Position numbers and translations under genes: made by a program. Under the pieces are notes generated by a model. That model was not told where the DNA came from. It made no database searches and saw only the letters and a list, made by a program, of their open reading frames with translations. Positions 21,973 through 32,640 of a stretch of 64,000 nucleotides of DNA are shown piece by piece (position 1 is the first letter of the stretch; the number at the start of each line of letters is the position of its first letter). Source of the DNA: Chinchilla lanigera (Eukaryota; Chordata; Mammalia; Rodentia; Chinchillidae); contig NW_004955429.1 in NCBI RefSeq assembly GCF_000276665.1, positions 7,954,041-8,018,040 on the forward strand. Direction: 5' to 3'.

Positions 21973-23699
21973 GTGAGTCAAATCAGGAAGGTAATGCAAG
22001 GGTGAATTTTGAGGAGTTCCTGTAATCTTTCCACTGAGAACTAGTTGTGGAAATATAGAGCCAGATAGACTCTTGAGCATTATCTAGCTTACATCCTTTT
22101 ACAGTCTAGGAAGCTGGAAATGTAAAACAATGCTTGGATATTTAACTGAGGCTGGAAACAGGAGACAAGGGAAGGGCAGGAAGGTGTTAAAGGAGAATTA
22201 AAAAATGACAATTAGAGCCAGCTAGAGAGTAATTCTTTTGCGCCAGCCAGCAAAAACATCTGATATAAAATAAATACCTCTTTCAGGAGAAAAATGTACA
22301 TTGGAAATAAAATTACACTGATTTGAAAGAAGAATTGTTCTTAAGGGTCCTGTGCCAGAGTCACCCAGAAAATTTGCTTTCTGATAAGCAATGGAAGCAA
22401 ATTATCCGATTTCACAAGGGCTAATTCCCTGATTCAGAGCTCTGTGGCTTTGAAGCACAACATATTTGGATGTGCAGAGAGGATTGCAGGGCTTGCTGTT
22501 TGTGTTAGGCTAAGGATCATCATCTTCTAATGTGAGATGGGTTCAGAAAGTTTCAATTCATGAATCTTGGCAGTCCAATTACTAAGTTTCTTTTCCAACA
22601 CTGCTTCTTTGAGCTATTCTGCGAGTACAAAGAAAAATGTAAGAGAAGTGTCTGGTCAATCAGCATTTTTCTTTGGCAAACGGTGTAAGGATAAATTTAA
22701 TTCCACATAAGTTTTATTGATGGTTTTATAACAACACCCTTAGAAAGGAGTCACTGCAGGTGTCCATAAATCATGCAATAGGAAATCTCATATTTTTAGA
22801 GTAATTTGAAGATGTCTTATCGTCACTTTTATGGTACATGAAATTTGGGTATCAATAGATGACTGCCGTTCCAAGTTTGTCTGGGCTGGTTTCAGTTCAT
22901 GACTATTGTCCTATTATAGTTATTTAATAGCTCTTCAGCCTGTCATTTTTAACACTGCTCCAGTTTGGGTGATGAATTATATGGTTTTTGGAAGCTACAG
23001 AAGAAGATCCTGCTGGAACTGTAACTCATCAGCAGGCCGATCTCACCTAACCCCTGCCTCCTGCACATCAAAATCTGACTGTTAAATACGAGTCCTTTTT
23101 CCAATAAAAGAATTTAGAACCCATTCTCATTTATTGGAGGGATATATTTTTTCAGCATAACATTGTTTCTATGAGAGATTAAAAGGAAAGCAAATGATGT
23201 TCAGCATTTTTGCAGTGGGTATGAGAAATGAGAAAAAAGCCATCCCCATGTTGGATTTTTAACACTAGGCTTTATTAATACATAGATACCCAGAGCTGTT
23301 TGTATCCATTGTATTCTTCTGGCTAGTTAAGGTATACATCAGGATGCACTTGGTGACAGTATGATATTTTATCAATGGGCGGTAAGTAAACTGTCTCTCT
23401 TGAAGTTTTAGTAAAGGATGAGTAGCTATTTTCAGCAATTGTTTGAACCATCTGTCAAAGAGGGATAAAGAAGGGTCTCTGAAGTTTTCTTTTAACTTTA
23501 TAATTATATGTCACACACTTTCAATATGGATGAATGTATAAATTCTCTCTGACAGTGATCGATGGTTTTCCCCTCAGAAAGCTCCTGGACAGAAGATACA
23601 GAGCTTTCCTCGGAACTCCTTGTGCTTTAGCATCTTCCAGAAGTTTATCAAATCAATCTCTCTCACACAACCAAGCCCCTCCACTGCATTTTATGTCAA
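21973..23699. other. Repeat-poor unique sequence
   Basis: About 1.7 kb without a recognisable transposon, unusual in this window. No coding frame above about 60 codons. It may hold conserved regulatory sequence, but I see no specific site I would defend. Confidence 0.45.
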
Positions 23700-23924
23700 A
23701 GACAAACAAACAAATAAAATGACAAAAACAAAACAATAAAAGTGATACAGAATTCCGAAACAAAGTGATAGGAAAGTAACAATGGTTGTTATATTACATA
23801 TTGTTATCTTCAAAGCAGTTGCTCAGATTACCAGGTATAGACATGCAAAATTGATCAAACCATCAAGCATTAACTTTTCCTTTCAATAAACCAATAGAAA
23901 TTAGTAGTACAATTATCTTAGCTA

Positions 23925-23960
<36 letters not shown>

Positions 23961-24380
23961 TTCCCTTTCCAATGTTCTCCTTTCTCCCATCCCAGTTGTT
24001 CTTTCCTTTTGAAAAGATAAACATGGCAATGAAACCAAGTTTCAAAAAAGGTTATTAGGACAGTTACAATAGTTGACACATTGTGTATTATTGTGTTCCT
24101 AATAGTTGTTCAGAGTAGAAGATATAGGCAAGATATCTTCTCTATATAATATTAGCACAAAACTTTATTTTTAATGAACTAAGAGAAATTAGCTGTGTAA
24201 CAATCTTTAACTATCTTATGTATACATATTTTTTTCTTTTCTTCCTTTCCCCTTCCCATTACAGGTTATCTTTTCTTTTGAACAGTGACTTCCCAAATCA
24301 CAATATCTATTGTACATTTTGGATATATTGTCTTTACCTAATAGTGGTAATCCAACAAGTTTATTGTTCTTCTTACTAAA
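23700..24380 (-). mobile_element. L1 LINE 3' UTR, antisense, two modules
   Basis: Reverse complement of the same L1 3' UTR as at 18600-19140 and 53450-53700. For example 'cctttcaataaaccaatagaaattagtagtacaattatctta' mirrors 18732-18768. The segment contains two diverged copies of a unit of about 290 bp (23770-24060 and 24061-24350). Each holds the gttgctcag/gttgttcag core, the 'agaaattag' block and a pyrimidine-rich stretch. A (GT)n run sits inside the first. Confidence 0.8.
23927..23958. repeat. (GT)n microsatellite within L1 3' UTR
   Basis: About 16 GT units. At the matching position the neighbouring module has 'ttatgtatacatat', so the repeat probably grew from a short TG/TA seed after the module duplicated. 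Confidence 0.92.
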
Positions 24381-24596
24381 ATTTTTTATATTTTAAAGCC
24401 AATTATTATTTACTCCTTAGCCTTCTGTCTTTGAGGATAAACCATAAAATTGCTGTTGTCATTTTGAAGACTTCCAGATCTCATTTTCTCTGGAGGAGCC
24501 ACTCTAGGTCACACGCAATGCTGGAGTTACTAACTGAAGACTTTACACACCTTGTTTAATTCATTGAAGGCGCTCAATGCCTACAATTAATTCTTT

Positions 24597-24800
24597 TGTT
24601 TGTTTATTTGGTCACACTGGGGGTTGAACCCAGCATCTTCCAACAGAGCTACATCTTCAGGCTTTATTATTATTAATTTACTTTGAGAGAAGATCTTGCT
24701 ACAGCACTAAGTTCTCCAGGCTGGCCTCAAACCAGCTGTCCTCCTGTATTGGCTTCTCAGAGTGCTGGGATGACAAGAATGTGCCACTATGCTGGACTTG
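24597..24800 (-). mobile_element. B4-like SINE (ID + B1 composite), antisense
   Basis: An antisense ID half (gggggttgaacccagcatctt ... gagctacatcttcaggc) is joined to an antisense B1 half (agatcttgctacagcac ... ccaggctggcctcaaacc ... agtgctgggatgac). A 13-bp duplication, caattaattcttt, at 24584-24596 and 24801-24813 encloses both halves, which shows that they moved as one composite unit. Confidence 0.9.
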
Positions 24801-24813
24801 CAATTAATTCTTT

Positions 24814-25796
24814 AATAATGAATACTAAAGCTTTTTTATATGCCCCTTTTAAAGTCAAAGATGCTTATCCTACAGCTCACCTCTTAATAGAAACATTACT
24901 ACCTTTTCCAATGGCTCTGTGATGTGGCCTGAGAGTTAACTCCTGGTTAAATTATGCCCCGTAGACTTTCTTCACTTTCTACCTTGTCATCAACAAATCA
25001 TCTTCCTTTCTGTATTTAAAGTTTGCCAAATTAGAGAACACAACTTATTCTGATGCCATCAGTCTCAATGCAAAGTCTGTTCCCACACAGTGTGTGTAGT
25101 AGAGCCTACGTTGTACATTTCCCAGGCTCAACTTACATCACGGCATTCATTTATTCATTCTACAGATGACTTGAAAGAGAGGTAAATATTTGTGGAATGA
25201 ATGAGCAGATGAAAGAACTAACAATTTTTGAAGTAGCTCCATGGAGAGAAATTACAGGGTACACAGCCAAAGGCAAAGCATTTCTCCCCAGATTCCACAT
25301 CCTGATGGAGGATGGGTGACCATATCCTGGAGGTTCTCACTTCAGATGGGTAGAAAAGAGGACAAGGGAAGGAAAAAGAATAACTCCATTTTTATGCTTG
25401 TCATGTTGACTTCCAATATTATGTATTACCACCCACATATTGCATGTTAGAAAACAGAACCCCCAGAAATGAGTTGGGAATTCTTTCTCTGCTAGTAAGC
25501 AGTTCTCTGCACGAAGCTTATGCTCTTAGACTGTGTCCTGTTGCCACCCATAAAATGCAAGAGCTCAAAAGTTTCTGGCAAAGCAGAAGCACTTTACCTT
25601 ACAACTTGGAAATTGATTTAAATTACAGACAAAGGTGACTGTGATCAATAATAGACCAACAACAAAGACTTCAATAAAGGAAGATTTGAACATGGCTATG
25701 GAAGGAAGGGCAGGGATCATAACAACAGTGAGTTTTTGTTTTGCTTTCATGCCTAGGCATTTCTCAATTTGCCCACCCAAATGGAAACCACCTATG
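24814..25796. other. Unique non-coding sequence
   Basis: No recognised transposon. Short ORFs (60-85 codons) on both strands, none recognisable. Confidence 0.5.
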
Positions 25797-25811
25797 GTAT
25801 TTAAAATTTTA

Positions 25812-25905
25812 TTTTATTTTATTTTTTTCCAGTTCCCGGAATCAAACTCACGACCTCTCGCTTGCCAGGCAGGCTCTGTGCCGCTGAACTAAATCCCCAG
25901 CCCCA
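25812..25905 (-). mobile_element. ID SINE, antisense, young
   Basis: T-rich tail, then the reverse ID body (cccggaatcaaactcacg ... gccaggcaggctctg ... gctgaactaaatccccagcccc). A perfect 15-bp duplication, gtatttaaaatttta, lies at 25797-25811 and 25906-25920. It landed immediately beside a B1 element. Confidence 0.92.
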
Positions 25906-25921
25906 GTATTTAAAATTTTAA

Positions 25922-26072
25922 ACCAGGTATGGTGGTGCACACATGTAATCCCAGCACTCGGGAGGCTGATGTGGGAGGATCATTGTGAGCTTGATACCAG
26001 CCTGGGCTATAAAGTGAGCTCAAGGCCAGCCTGAACAGCATAGCGAGAACTTGTCTCAAAAAAAAGACAAAA
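25922..26072 (+). mobile_element. B1 SINE with 29-bp internal duplication
   Basis: Head 'ccaggtatggtggtgcacacatgtaatcccagcactcgggaggctg'. Then two consecutive copies of a 29-bp unit (each begins gtgagct and contains ccagcctg), then 'gagaacttgtctc' and poly-A. The duplication is the signature of the rodent B1 quasi-dimer and is the best single lineage marker in the window. Confidence 0.93.
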
Positions 26073-26926
26073 TTTTTTAAAAAAATATTCTTATTCATAA
26101 ATAGTTTAGTTTATATTGGATTTAGTGTAGACCTTTTGATATTATAATCAAATATATTTTCTGATATTACAAGAATTGTCAGTACCTCAAATAAAAGGAC
26201 AAAGCAAGCTTGCAGATGACTAACACAAACAATTACACCTCCCAGGGTCTGTGACCTAGGTCCAGTGTATATAAGAGAATGCACCAGGCTGACGGCTTAG
26301 AATAAATCCAAAATCATGCTTTTGCATGTACATTTATTGCTTATACCCTCCTTAAATTGGAGCAATGGTGGAAAAATTTTACTTCCCACTGAATAGCAAA
26401 ATGTATAAAGTAAAAATAAATAAAAAAGAATTTATTGGGTAAACAGACAATGATCATTATGTCAACAGAAACTTGGAAATGGAGCTTTGGTATAATTTAT
26501 TCATTCATCAAATTCAGTGTGTTCCAAGTGAAGAAAAATAATTCAAGGTAAAATCCTCTCAGGATATAACCATTGTTCATCAGAAAACTAAAAGAAAAAC
26601 ATGTTAGATAGCAGTTTAAACCAGTCTAAAAGTAAATGCTAAAGAGAGGAAAGGATGAGCATCTAAGAGGTAGGCAAATCCAGAAGGTGAACTCATGGCG
26701 AGATGGATTCCATGCAGACTCTCACTGTGAGGAGGAAGAGTTAAACGGAATGATTTTCAAGGACCAGTGCTGCTTCCTAAAGAGATGGTGTTCAGTTTAG
26801 CCAGAAGGTATTTTTTTCCAGCTTATCTAGGTTTGAAATATTTTAATCAGCTATGAACATTTAAAAGTTGAGAAATTTCATATCAAATTCCAGAGTACAA
26901 ACTTCATTACAGTTTGGGTCTAGAAT
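26073..26926. other. Unique non-coding sequence
   Basis: A/T-rich with no recognised element or coding frame. Confidence 0.5.
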
Positions 26927-26951
26927 CTTACAAGTTTTCAAAAGAAGCTTA

Positions 26952-27075
26952 TGTTAGCCAGCTTCTGTTTACTTAACAAAATACCTGAGGTAAACAATTT
27001 TAAATAAGGAAGAGTCTGATTTGGTCTCCTGGGGTCTCACACAGGCCCATGTGGTTGGTCCACAGCTTGATGCTG
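26952..27075 (-). mobile_element. MaLR LTR fragment, antisense
   Basis: Starts 'tgttagccagcttctgtttacttaacaaaatacctgagg', the reverse complement of a MaLR 3' end, then 'aaggaagagtctgatttggtc'. It ends abruptly where the sense LTR begins. Confidence 0.6.
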
Positions 27076-27079
27076 TTAA

Positions 27080-27376
27080 AAGATGATGGTGAGCTTTAAG
27101 AGGTTAGACCTAGTGGGATGTTTTAGATCATTGGGGGCATGCTCTAGAAAAGGGTGGTGGAACACTAGTTTCCATCTCCCACTTCCCAGCTGCCATGAGA
27201 TGAAGGGGCCTCTTCTGTCAGACAATCCCACTCTGGCATACTGCGCCACCATCAGCCAGAAGCAAGAGGACCGATAGGTCATAGACTGAAACCTTCAAAA
27301 CAGAACCAAAATAGACACTTTCTTGCCTAAAGTTGGTCTCAGTTATTTTGTCACAGTAGTGGAAAGCTGACTAATG
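27080..27376 (+). mobile_element. MaLR LTR, sense
   Basis: Contains 'cacttcccagctgccatgagatgaagg', 'ccaccatcagccagaagc', 'catagactgaaacc' and the terminal 'ggtctcagttattttgtcacagtagtggaaagctgactaatg'. Non-coding; its reading frames on both strands at 27076-27282 are shadows. Confidence 0.72.
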
Positions 27377-27401
27377 TAAGCTTCTTTTGAAAACTTGTAA
27401 G

Positions 27402-29599
27402 ACTCTCTGTAGTCTTGTAATCACTCTGGGTCTGCATTGCCTAGTGGCCTGGAGCTGCGGCATTAGAGGATGTCACTTTGGTATAGAAATGACAGAGAAA
27501 CAGTTGCAGTGATAAACAAGAAAGTGATTAGTTAGGGACTTCAGACTGCTCTGACCAGGACTGAAGGTTTACAAGTAGAAAACTTTGAAAACATCTGTTG
27601 GTACCAAACTGAGGGAATTGTGAAGGTCAAATAATTTGGATTTTACCTGATGGGTTCTTCACGCCATGTTTCCACAGCGCATTTTTATTGCGTGACTTGA
27701 GCTGAAGTGTCTTGAGCTAAGGTTAAAAAATCCAATAATGTCAGACTTTCTGAATTTGTAAAAAACTAAATTAATAAATGGAGATTTTTTTCTTCCACAA
27801 TTTTTACAATTTTTATTTCCAAAATATTAGCCCTTATGGTTTAAATTTTGTACTACATAATCTGCTAAAATATTACTTTGAGTTTGATAACAGCTTCCTG
27901 TAAAAAGCATGGTATTTCACTAACAGAAAGAAAGACCCGTAGGATTTTTGAGTCTCTATTAAGTGCTAGCTGCTGTGATAAATAACTTAACTGTAACATC
28001 TCATTTTATGCACTCAATAAACACTGCAGATTAGGGGACAAAGGCTCATGGGCACAGACATTCTACCCACTAGTGCATAGCTACCAAGTACACCATATGT
28101 ATTTTCTCCCAGCTCCATGTAGGGTCAAAGTCTTGTTTTTCGTTTATGACATCCCTGGAGCACGATTTCTGTTACTTTTTGAGTGGAACAGGTCTGAGAA
28201 TCATGATTATAGGTAATTGGGAGTCATAGATTATTTCTGTTCTTTTCCATTTTTTAAAAATTAGACAATGCCATGTGTTTGGAAAGAGTGGATTTTGGTA
28301 TACTGGGTAGGACTGATAAGAGACAAGAGCAATGTAAGTAGGTATCCTGGCACAAAAATTAAAATAAATGATACCTAAAGACAATGTAATGCATTTGAGC
28401 TTTCTATCTGGTGTTGGTATTTGCCTATGAATAAATAAATTCATAAATAAAAATCAGGACACCTTTAAAACTACAGAATAATTGTAGCCCATTTGTTTAA
28501 AAATACAGGTAGGGCTTTTCATTATCATGAAATCATTTTCATTCTATTCCTTTACTATTGAGAAAAAAATCTTGGAAGGGTGTTTAAGTACCTCTCTAAG
28601 AGATGGTGAAAAAAGAATAAGGGCATGCTAGTTTTGCCTGTTCTTTAGCAATAAATAAAAGTTAAAATTAATATTGGGATCTGCTTGTTATTTGTGTTAA
28701 AAATAATACCTACTCTTGAATTTCTTGTACTTTTTCTATGTAGCTTGAGCTACTAGGCATGGTTAGAAATAATAAACCACATGGTATGTACACAAATAAT
28801 TTTTAGTCTTCATAATTATTTGATGATCAACACTGATATGAAAGAAGTTAATTTGTATGGTCTTATTTTGAGCCATTCCAGGAATTTTAATCAAACCAGC
28901 TATGTGTGAATAAAACTAGCCTTTCTTTCATGAAAAAAAATACACAATTGGAGTTCCAATCCAGAGTCATCATTAGTAGCTACTTTTCAGTCTGCAAAAT
29001 TTTTCCCTTTTAGGAAGCAGTTACATATTGAAGACAGCCAGATATCACTTTAAACTCACTTCAAATAGCACATGTTAAATTACATGTTCCTTTAAGAGGT
29101 CAAAAAGAATTTTTTATATTTCCCTCTAATTGTCTCAATGCACACAGAAACATACATATCAAACCAAATGGGGAAGATGTTATAAGATAAAGACTGTAAG
29201 AAGAAATGAAAAACCACAGCTCTCAGGGTGTCCATTCATACTGTTATCTTCAATCAACTATAATGTGACCTTTTTGTTATAGTTATTCCTAGGGAGCCTA
29301 GGACCAGTTCACTTCCATTTGTCAAAGCTCTCTATGAGATTTTTGCAAAGTTTAGTTAGTGATTAGCAGCTTTAAGAACATGGAAGGATTTGCCACTCGA
29401 ATGAGTCAAGTCCTCACCTTCTTGACTTCAGGACTATAATGTGAAGTTGATTCCGAAGTCTTCATGCATATCCCAAACGTCTTATTTTCACCAGGTCTGA
29501 AGCTATTAGTTGTCACCTGGTCTGATGCTTTTAAAGTGTTAGGAACTAGCTCTTCCTGAAGAAGAGAATTTTTAAAAATAGCGTTTTGGTTTGCTACTT
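27402..29599. other. Repeat-poor unique sequence
   Basis: 27950-28080 is faintly MIR-like. The rest shows no recognised transposon and no coding frame longer than about 90 codons. AT-rich. Confidence 0.45.
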
Positions 29600-30180
29600 G
29601 GGTTTTATAATCCTTTATATGTGAGGAACATCAGGAGAGTCTTGTAGTATTACAAAGAGAATCATCAGACATCGCTGAGAACTAAAATAGTCTAGCAGGT
29701 GGGTAGAGGGCAGAGGGAGGGTAAGTGTGTTTTTACTTTGGAGTTGCATTTGCTGCTAGGGCTGGGAACTTCATGAGCGTGCTTATCTGTGCCTGCACAT
29801 CCCATTGTCTCGTGGGGAGGGTATCGTCGTGCATACCGCTCATTAGGAGAAGCTGCAGCAAAGCGATTTTATTGCTAAGGGAATGCTTCTTAAATGATAA
29901 GCACGGAATCTGCAGCTGCTGATTAGTGAGAGCAATGATAAGTTGAAGACTTTAATGTTTCTTATTTACTACTGTAGTAATGGAACCAGAGCTGTGGAAA
30001 ATCTCTCTAATAACCTCCCTTACTTCGTTGAACCCTCCCTGAAAAACAAAGTCCAAAGAACTTTGCTAACAAGTAGAAAATGCACACATGTTTTAGAAGA
30101 AGGGAAACAAATTACTAATGTGGCTTATGTGCAGAGCAGAATAGTTGCTAACGAAGCCAGTACTGCGATGATCTAAGGAG
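29600..30180. other. Repeat-free block, candidate conserved non-coding element
   Basis: No transposon recognised. Base composition is more balanced than its neighbours. It is dense in E-box-like (cagctg) and homeodomain/GATA-like cores (gctgattagtgag, aatgataag) between 29840 and 29945. ORFs of 65 and 77 codons lie in it without recognisable domains. Regulatory function is an inference from composition only. Confidence 0.3.
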
Positions 30181-31179
30181 ATGTTCTAGTCTCAATCTTA
30201 TTTCCACTTCTTTTCCCTAAACCATTTGTTTTTTCCTTCTATTTGTTTTTAATCTACCTGTGTTGTGGGGCAGTTCCTATATATATGTATTCTGTGACAC
30301 TTTTATTCTGGACTATCTGTTCAAAGATGTTTACAAAGATAATAGCCTTAGAAATAGAGAGAGTGTTTTCCACTGTGTTGAGGGCTTATTTGTTTCGAGA
30401 CACACGTAATAAAGATAACATCTGCATTCTGGGGTGAAGGTTGTGAAGCTTTGCTTGCAGGACTGTTTACCATGTTAAAGTTTGAGATTCCCCAGCTGTG
30501 ACACAAACTCATTGTGCACCCTGCATCTATCTGGGCCTGCCTCTTCACTGCCTCTGTGGCACAGGGGTGACAAGAGGAACCAAATGTGAACATGGGGCAT
30601 GTGCTACCTGTTGTACTGTGAATGACAACATCCTTTATCTCTGATCCAGGAGTCTCATGTCATCCACTGAACAATGGAAGGCTCGCTTGTTAACTTGAAA
30701 ATAGGATGACTTCTAAGAGACTTTCCTGTTTTATTATCTTTGCCCATATTATGTTATTCCTCTTCCTTTGATCCTAGAGTACAGGGGACCAACGCTTTTT
30801 AGAACCTTTCTGACCAAGTAGTGCAGGCAGCCCCTTGCAAAAGAACTCGACACTCATAGTTCATGTAAAAGGAAGGGCGACACCTGTAGGGCAGCAGTGG
30901 TATAGGTGGAAACACCTTACTGATGTTGTTGAAACTAAATAGAACTGGTGAACTCTCAACAGGACAAGAATGTGGACAGACACACTGGTCCTGTCACCAA
31001 ATATATGGTGATTTTCTATTATAACTGGAGCATCGCAGTGCTGTAAGACACTAAGAGTGATGTATTTTAACAGGAGAAATAATAATACTTGTTCCTTACT
31101 TGGCAAGTGGGCCTGGGCAGGGGAAGAAGCCATTACTCTTGAAACCGCCAGCTATTCATGGCATTCCTTTATCCGCTCA
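30181..31179. other. Unique non-coding sequence
   Basis: No recognised repeat. A handful of 60-90 codon ORFs on both strands, none recognisable. Confidence 0.45.
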
Positions 31180-31300
31180 GCCTCACCTCAGGGTTGGATG
31201 GAAATGTGGACTCTCAGCCCAGTCTCTGGTTACTGAATCACAATCTGCAGATCCCCAGGTGATTCATGGGAAAGTTAAGGTTTGAAGGGCCCTATTCTAC
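31180..31300 (+). mobile_element. MER5-type hAT DNA-element fragment (probable)
   Basis: 'ctctggttactgaatcacaatctgcagatccccaggtgattcatggg' resembles the MER5A/MER58 right half ('gaatcagaatctctg...ccaggtgattct'). Ancient, non-autonomous and short. Confidence 0.5.
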
Positions 31301-32025
31301 AACAGTAGTCCTGGTTGTAGTTTGGCTAATCCGGGTGATCATTCCCAGCCTCTTTTACCTTTGCTTCTGGCAAGCCCTAGGCTTAGTAAATGAGGATTTA
31401 CTGACCCTGAGACTGGAGGATAAGAGGTTATAAGATGACAGATTGTCAGGGCTCTGGAACAAGGGACAGCTTATGCTTCTGATGACACAGTCTAGAAGCA
31501 GTAGGATATCTCTCTGGTGTAATCTTGTGACAGGTTGTGGTCATGTGACAGCTCTACCTCCTAGACTCAACTAATCTTGAAATTCAAACAAGAGTTTCAA
31601 GCTAGGTTGGACTTCAAGTCAATACTTAGCTTTGTTATTTAAACTTGTATACCATCTCCTTTTCCCCAAATTCCATTCTGCAAGGATTAATGCCTTTCAT
31701 TTGATCATGTTTTCTCTGCCTTGTTTGGCAGAAGATTCTGCTTAATCTTTGCTGTGACTCAAAGTCTTTATTGTTCCTCTTTAATCTGCTTATACTTTGA
31801 AGATGAGGGTACACAGACACTTCCCTTTCCAGCTTCTTTTTAATCTCTGGGTTGGCCAGTATGGCACAGTTCTGACTATGAGACACAAGTACAGCCCTCA
31901 GGTTTTGCCCTCCACTTTTATGCTACTTCTGAACTAGAATCAAATTCTATTGCAGAGTTTGACCGATCATCTTACAATCATTAGGTAATAATATATTTGA
32001 AAACATTTCATAAAACAGTATACAT
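31301..32025. other. Unique non-coding sequence
   Basis: Nothing recognised between the hAT-like fragment and the B1. Confidence 0.45.
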
Positions 32026-32138
32026 CAGCTAGACATGGTGGTACACACCTGTAATCCCAGCTACTTAGGAGGCTGAGGCAGGAGTATCATCATTACAAGG
32101 CTGTCCTTGACAACAGAGTGAGACACTGCCTCAAAAAC
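32026..32138 (+). mobile_element. B1-type (7SL-derived) SINE, short
   Basis: 'gctagacatggtggtacacacctgtaatcccagctacttaggaggctgaggcagga' then 'gacaacagagtgagacactgcctcaaaaa'. It lacks the 29-bp duplication and part of the middle, so it is an older or deleted form. Confidence 0.88.
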
Positions 32139-32303
32139 TTCTTGTTATATGAGCAAATAAAATTCTATCTGCTTAATCTACTTAGCTAAATCGAATGTAT
32201 TATTTGTGGCTAAAAGCCATGCTTATTGATAGAGTTACAAGCAAAGTTTCTAGAATCAGAGAACACTCCTCATTACAACCTCTAATTTCAGGCTTTGTAA
32301 TTA

Positions 32304-32507
32304 CAGTGGCAACTTGGTTCATGAACTTAATTTATTCCATACTTCTGGGGAAGATTGCAGTATTCATGATCATGCAGGGAAGGTGGTTGTGGTCATGTTT
32401 GTCACCAGGTGTGGAGTTCGGGAACAGAAGCAAAATTTTGCTGAACACTTCTGCCTGGGAATCAAATTGTTGAGGAACAGAAGTGTTCATGAACCAAGGG
32501 ATTGCTG
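32304..32507. mobile_element. Tc1/mariner-type MITE, TA-flanked
   Basis: A 204-bp element starts CAG and ends CTG with TA on both sides (32302-32303 and 32508-32509). Imperfect terminal inverted repeats share the 13-bp core ttggttcatgaac near both ends (32314-32326 and 32485-32497). These are hallmarks of Tigger/Tc1-mariner-derived non-autonomous elements. I cannot name the family with certainty. No transposase. Confidence 0.8.
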
Positions 32508-32544
32508 TACCTGATATAGCCCCAAATTCTTCTCTCATAAAATG

Positions 32545-32640
32545 GAGCAGCAGTATCTGTTGCAGAGTTGTTAAAAGCTTAAATAACATGAACTCTCTTA
32601 ACACTGTGCGTGGCATAGAGAAAATACCCTAACATTAGTC
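32545..32640 (-). mobile_element. MIR SINE fragment, antisense (probable)
   Basis: 'gagttgttaaaagcttaaataacatgaactctcttaacactgtgcgtggcatagag' fits the antisense MIR block around 'gttgtgaggattaaat...cacagtgcctggcacatag'. Lies just beyond the MITE. Confidence 0.5.

Larger units (their letters stand above)
26927..27401. repeat. Inverted repeat: perfect 25-bp arms around opposed MaLR pieces
   Basis: Bases 26927-26951 and 27377-27401 are exact reverse complements (cttacaagttttcaaaag and on). The next roughly 40 bp inside each arm are also related in inverted orientation, because each is the end of a MaLR LTR. A plain LTR insertion would be flanked by a short direct repeat instead, so the inverted flanks suggest an inverted duplication or template switch. 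Confidence 0.8.
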
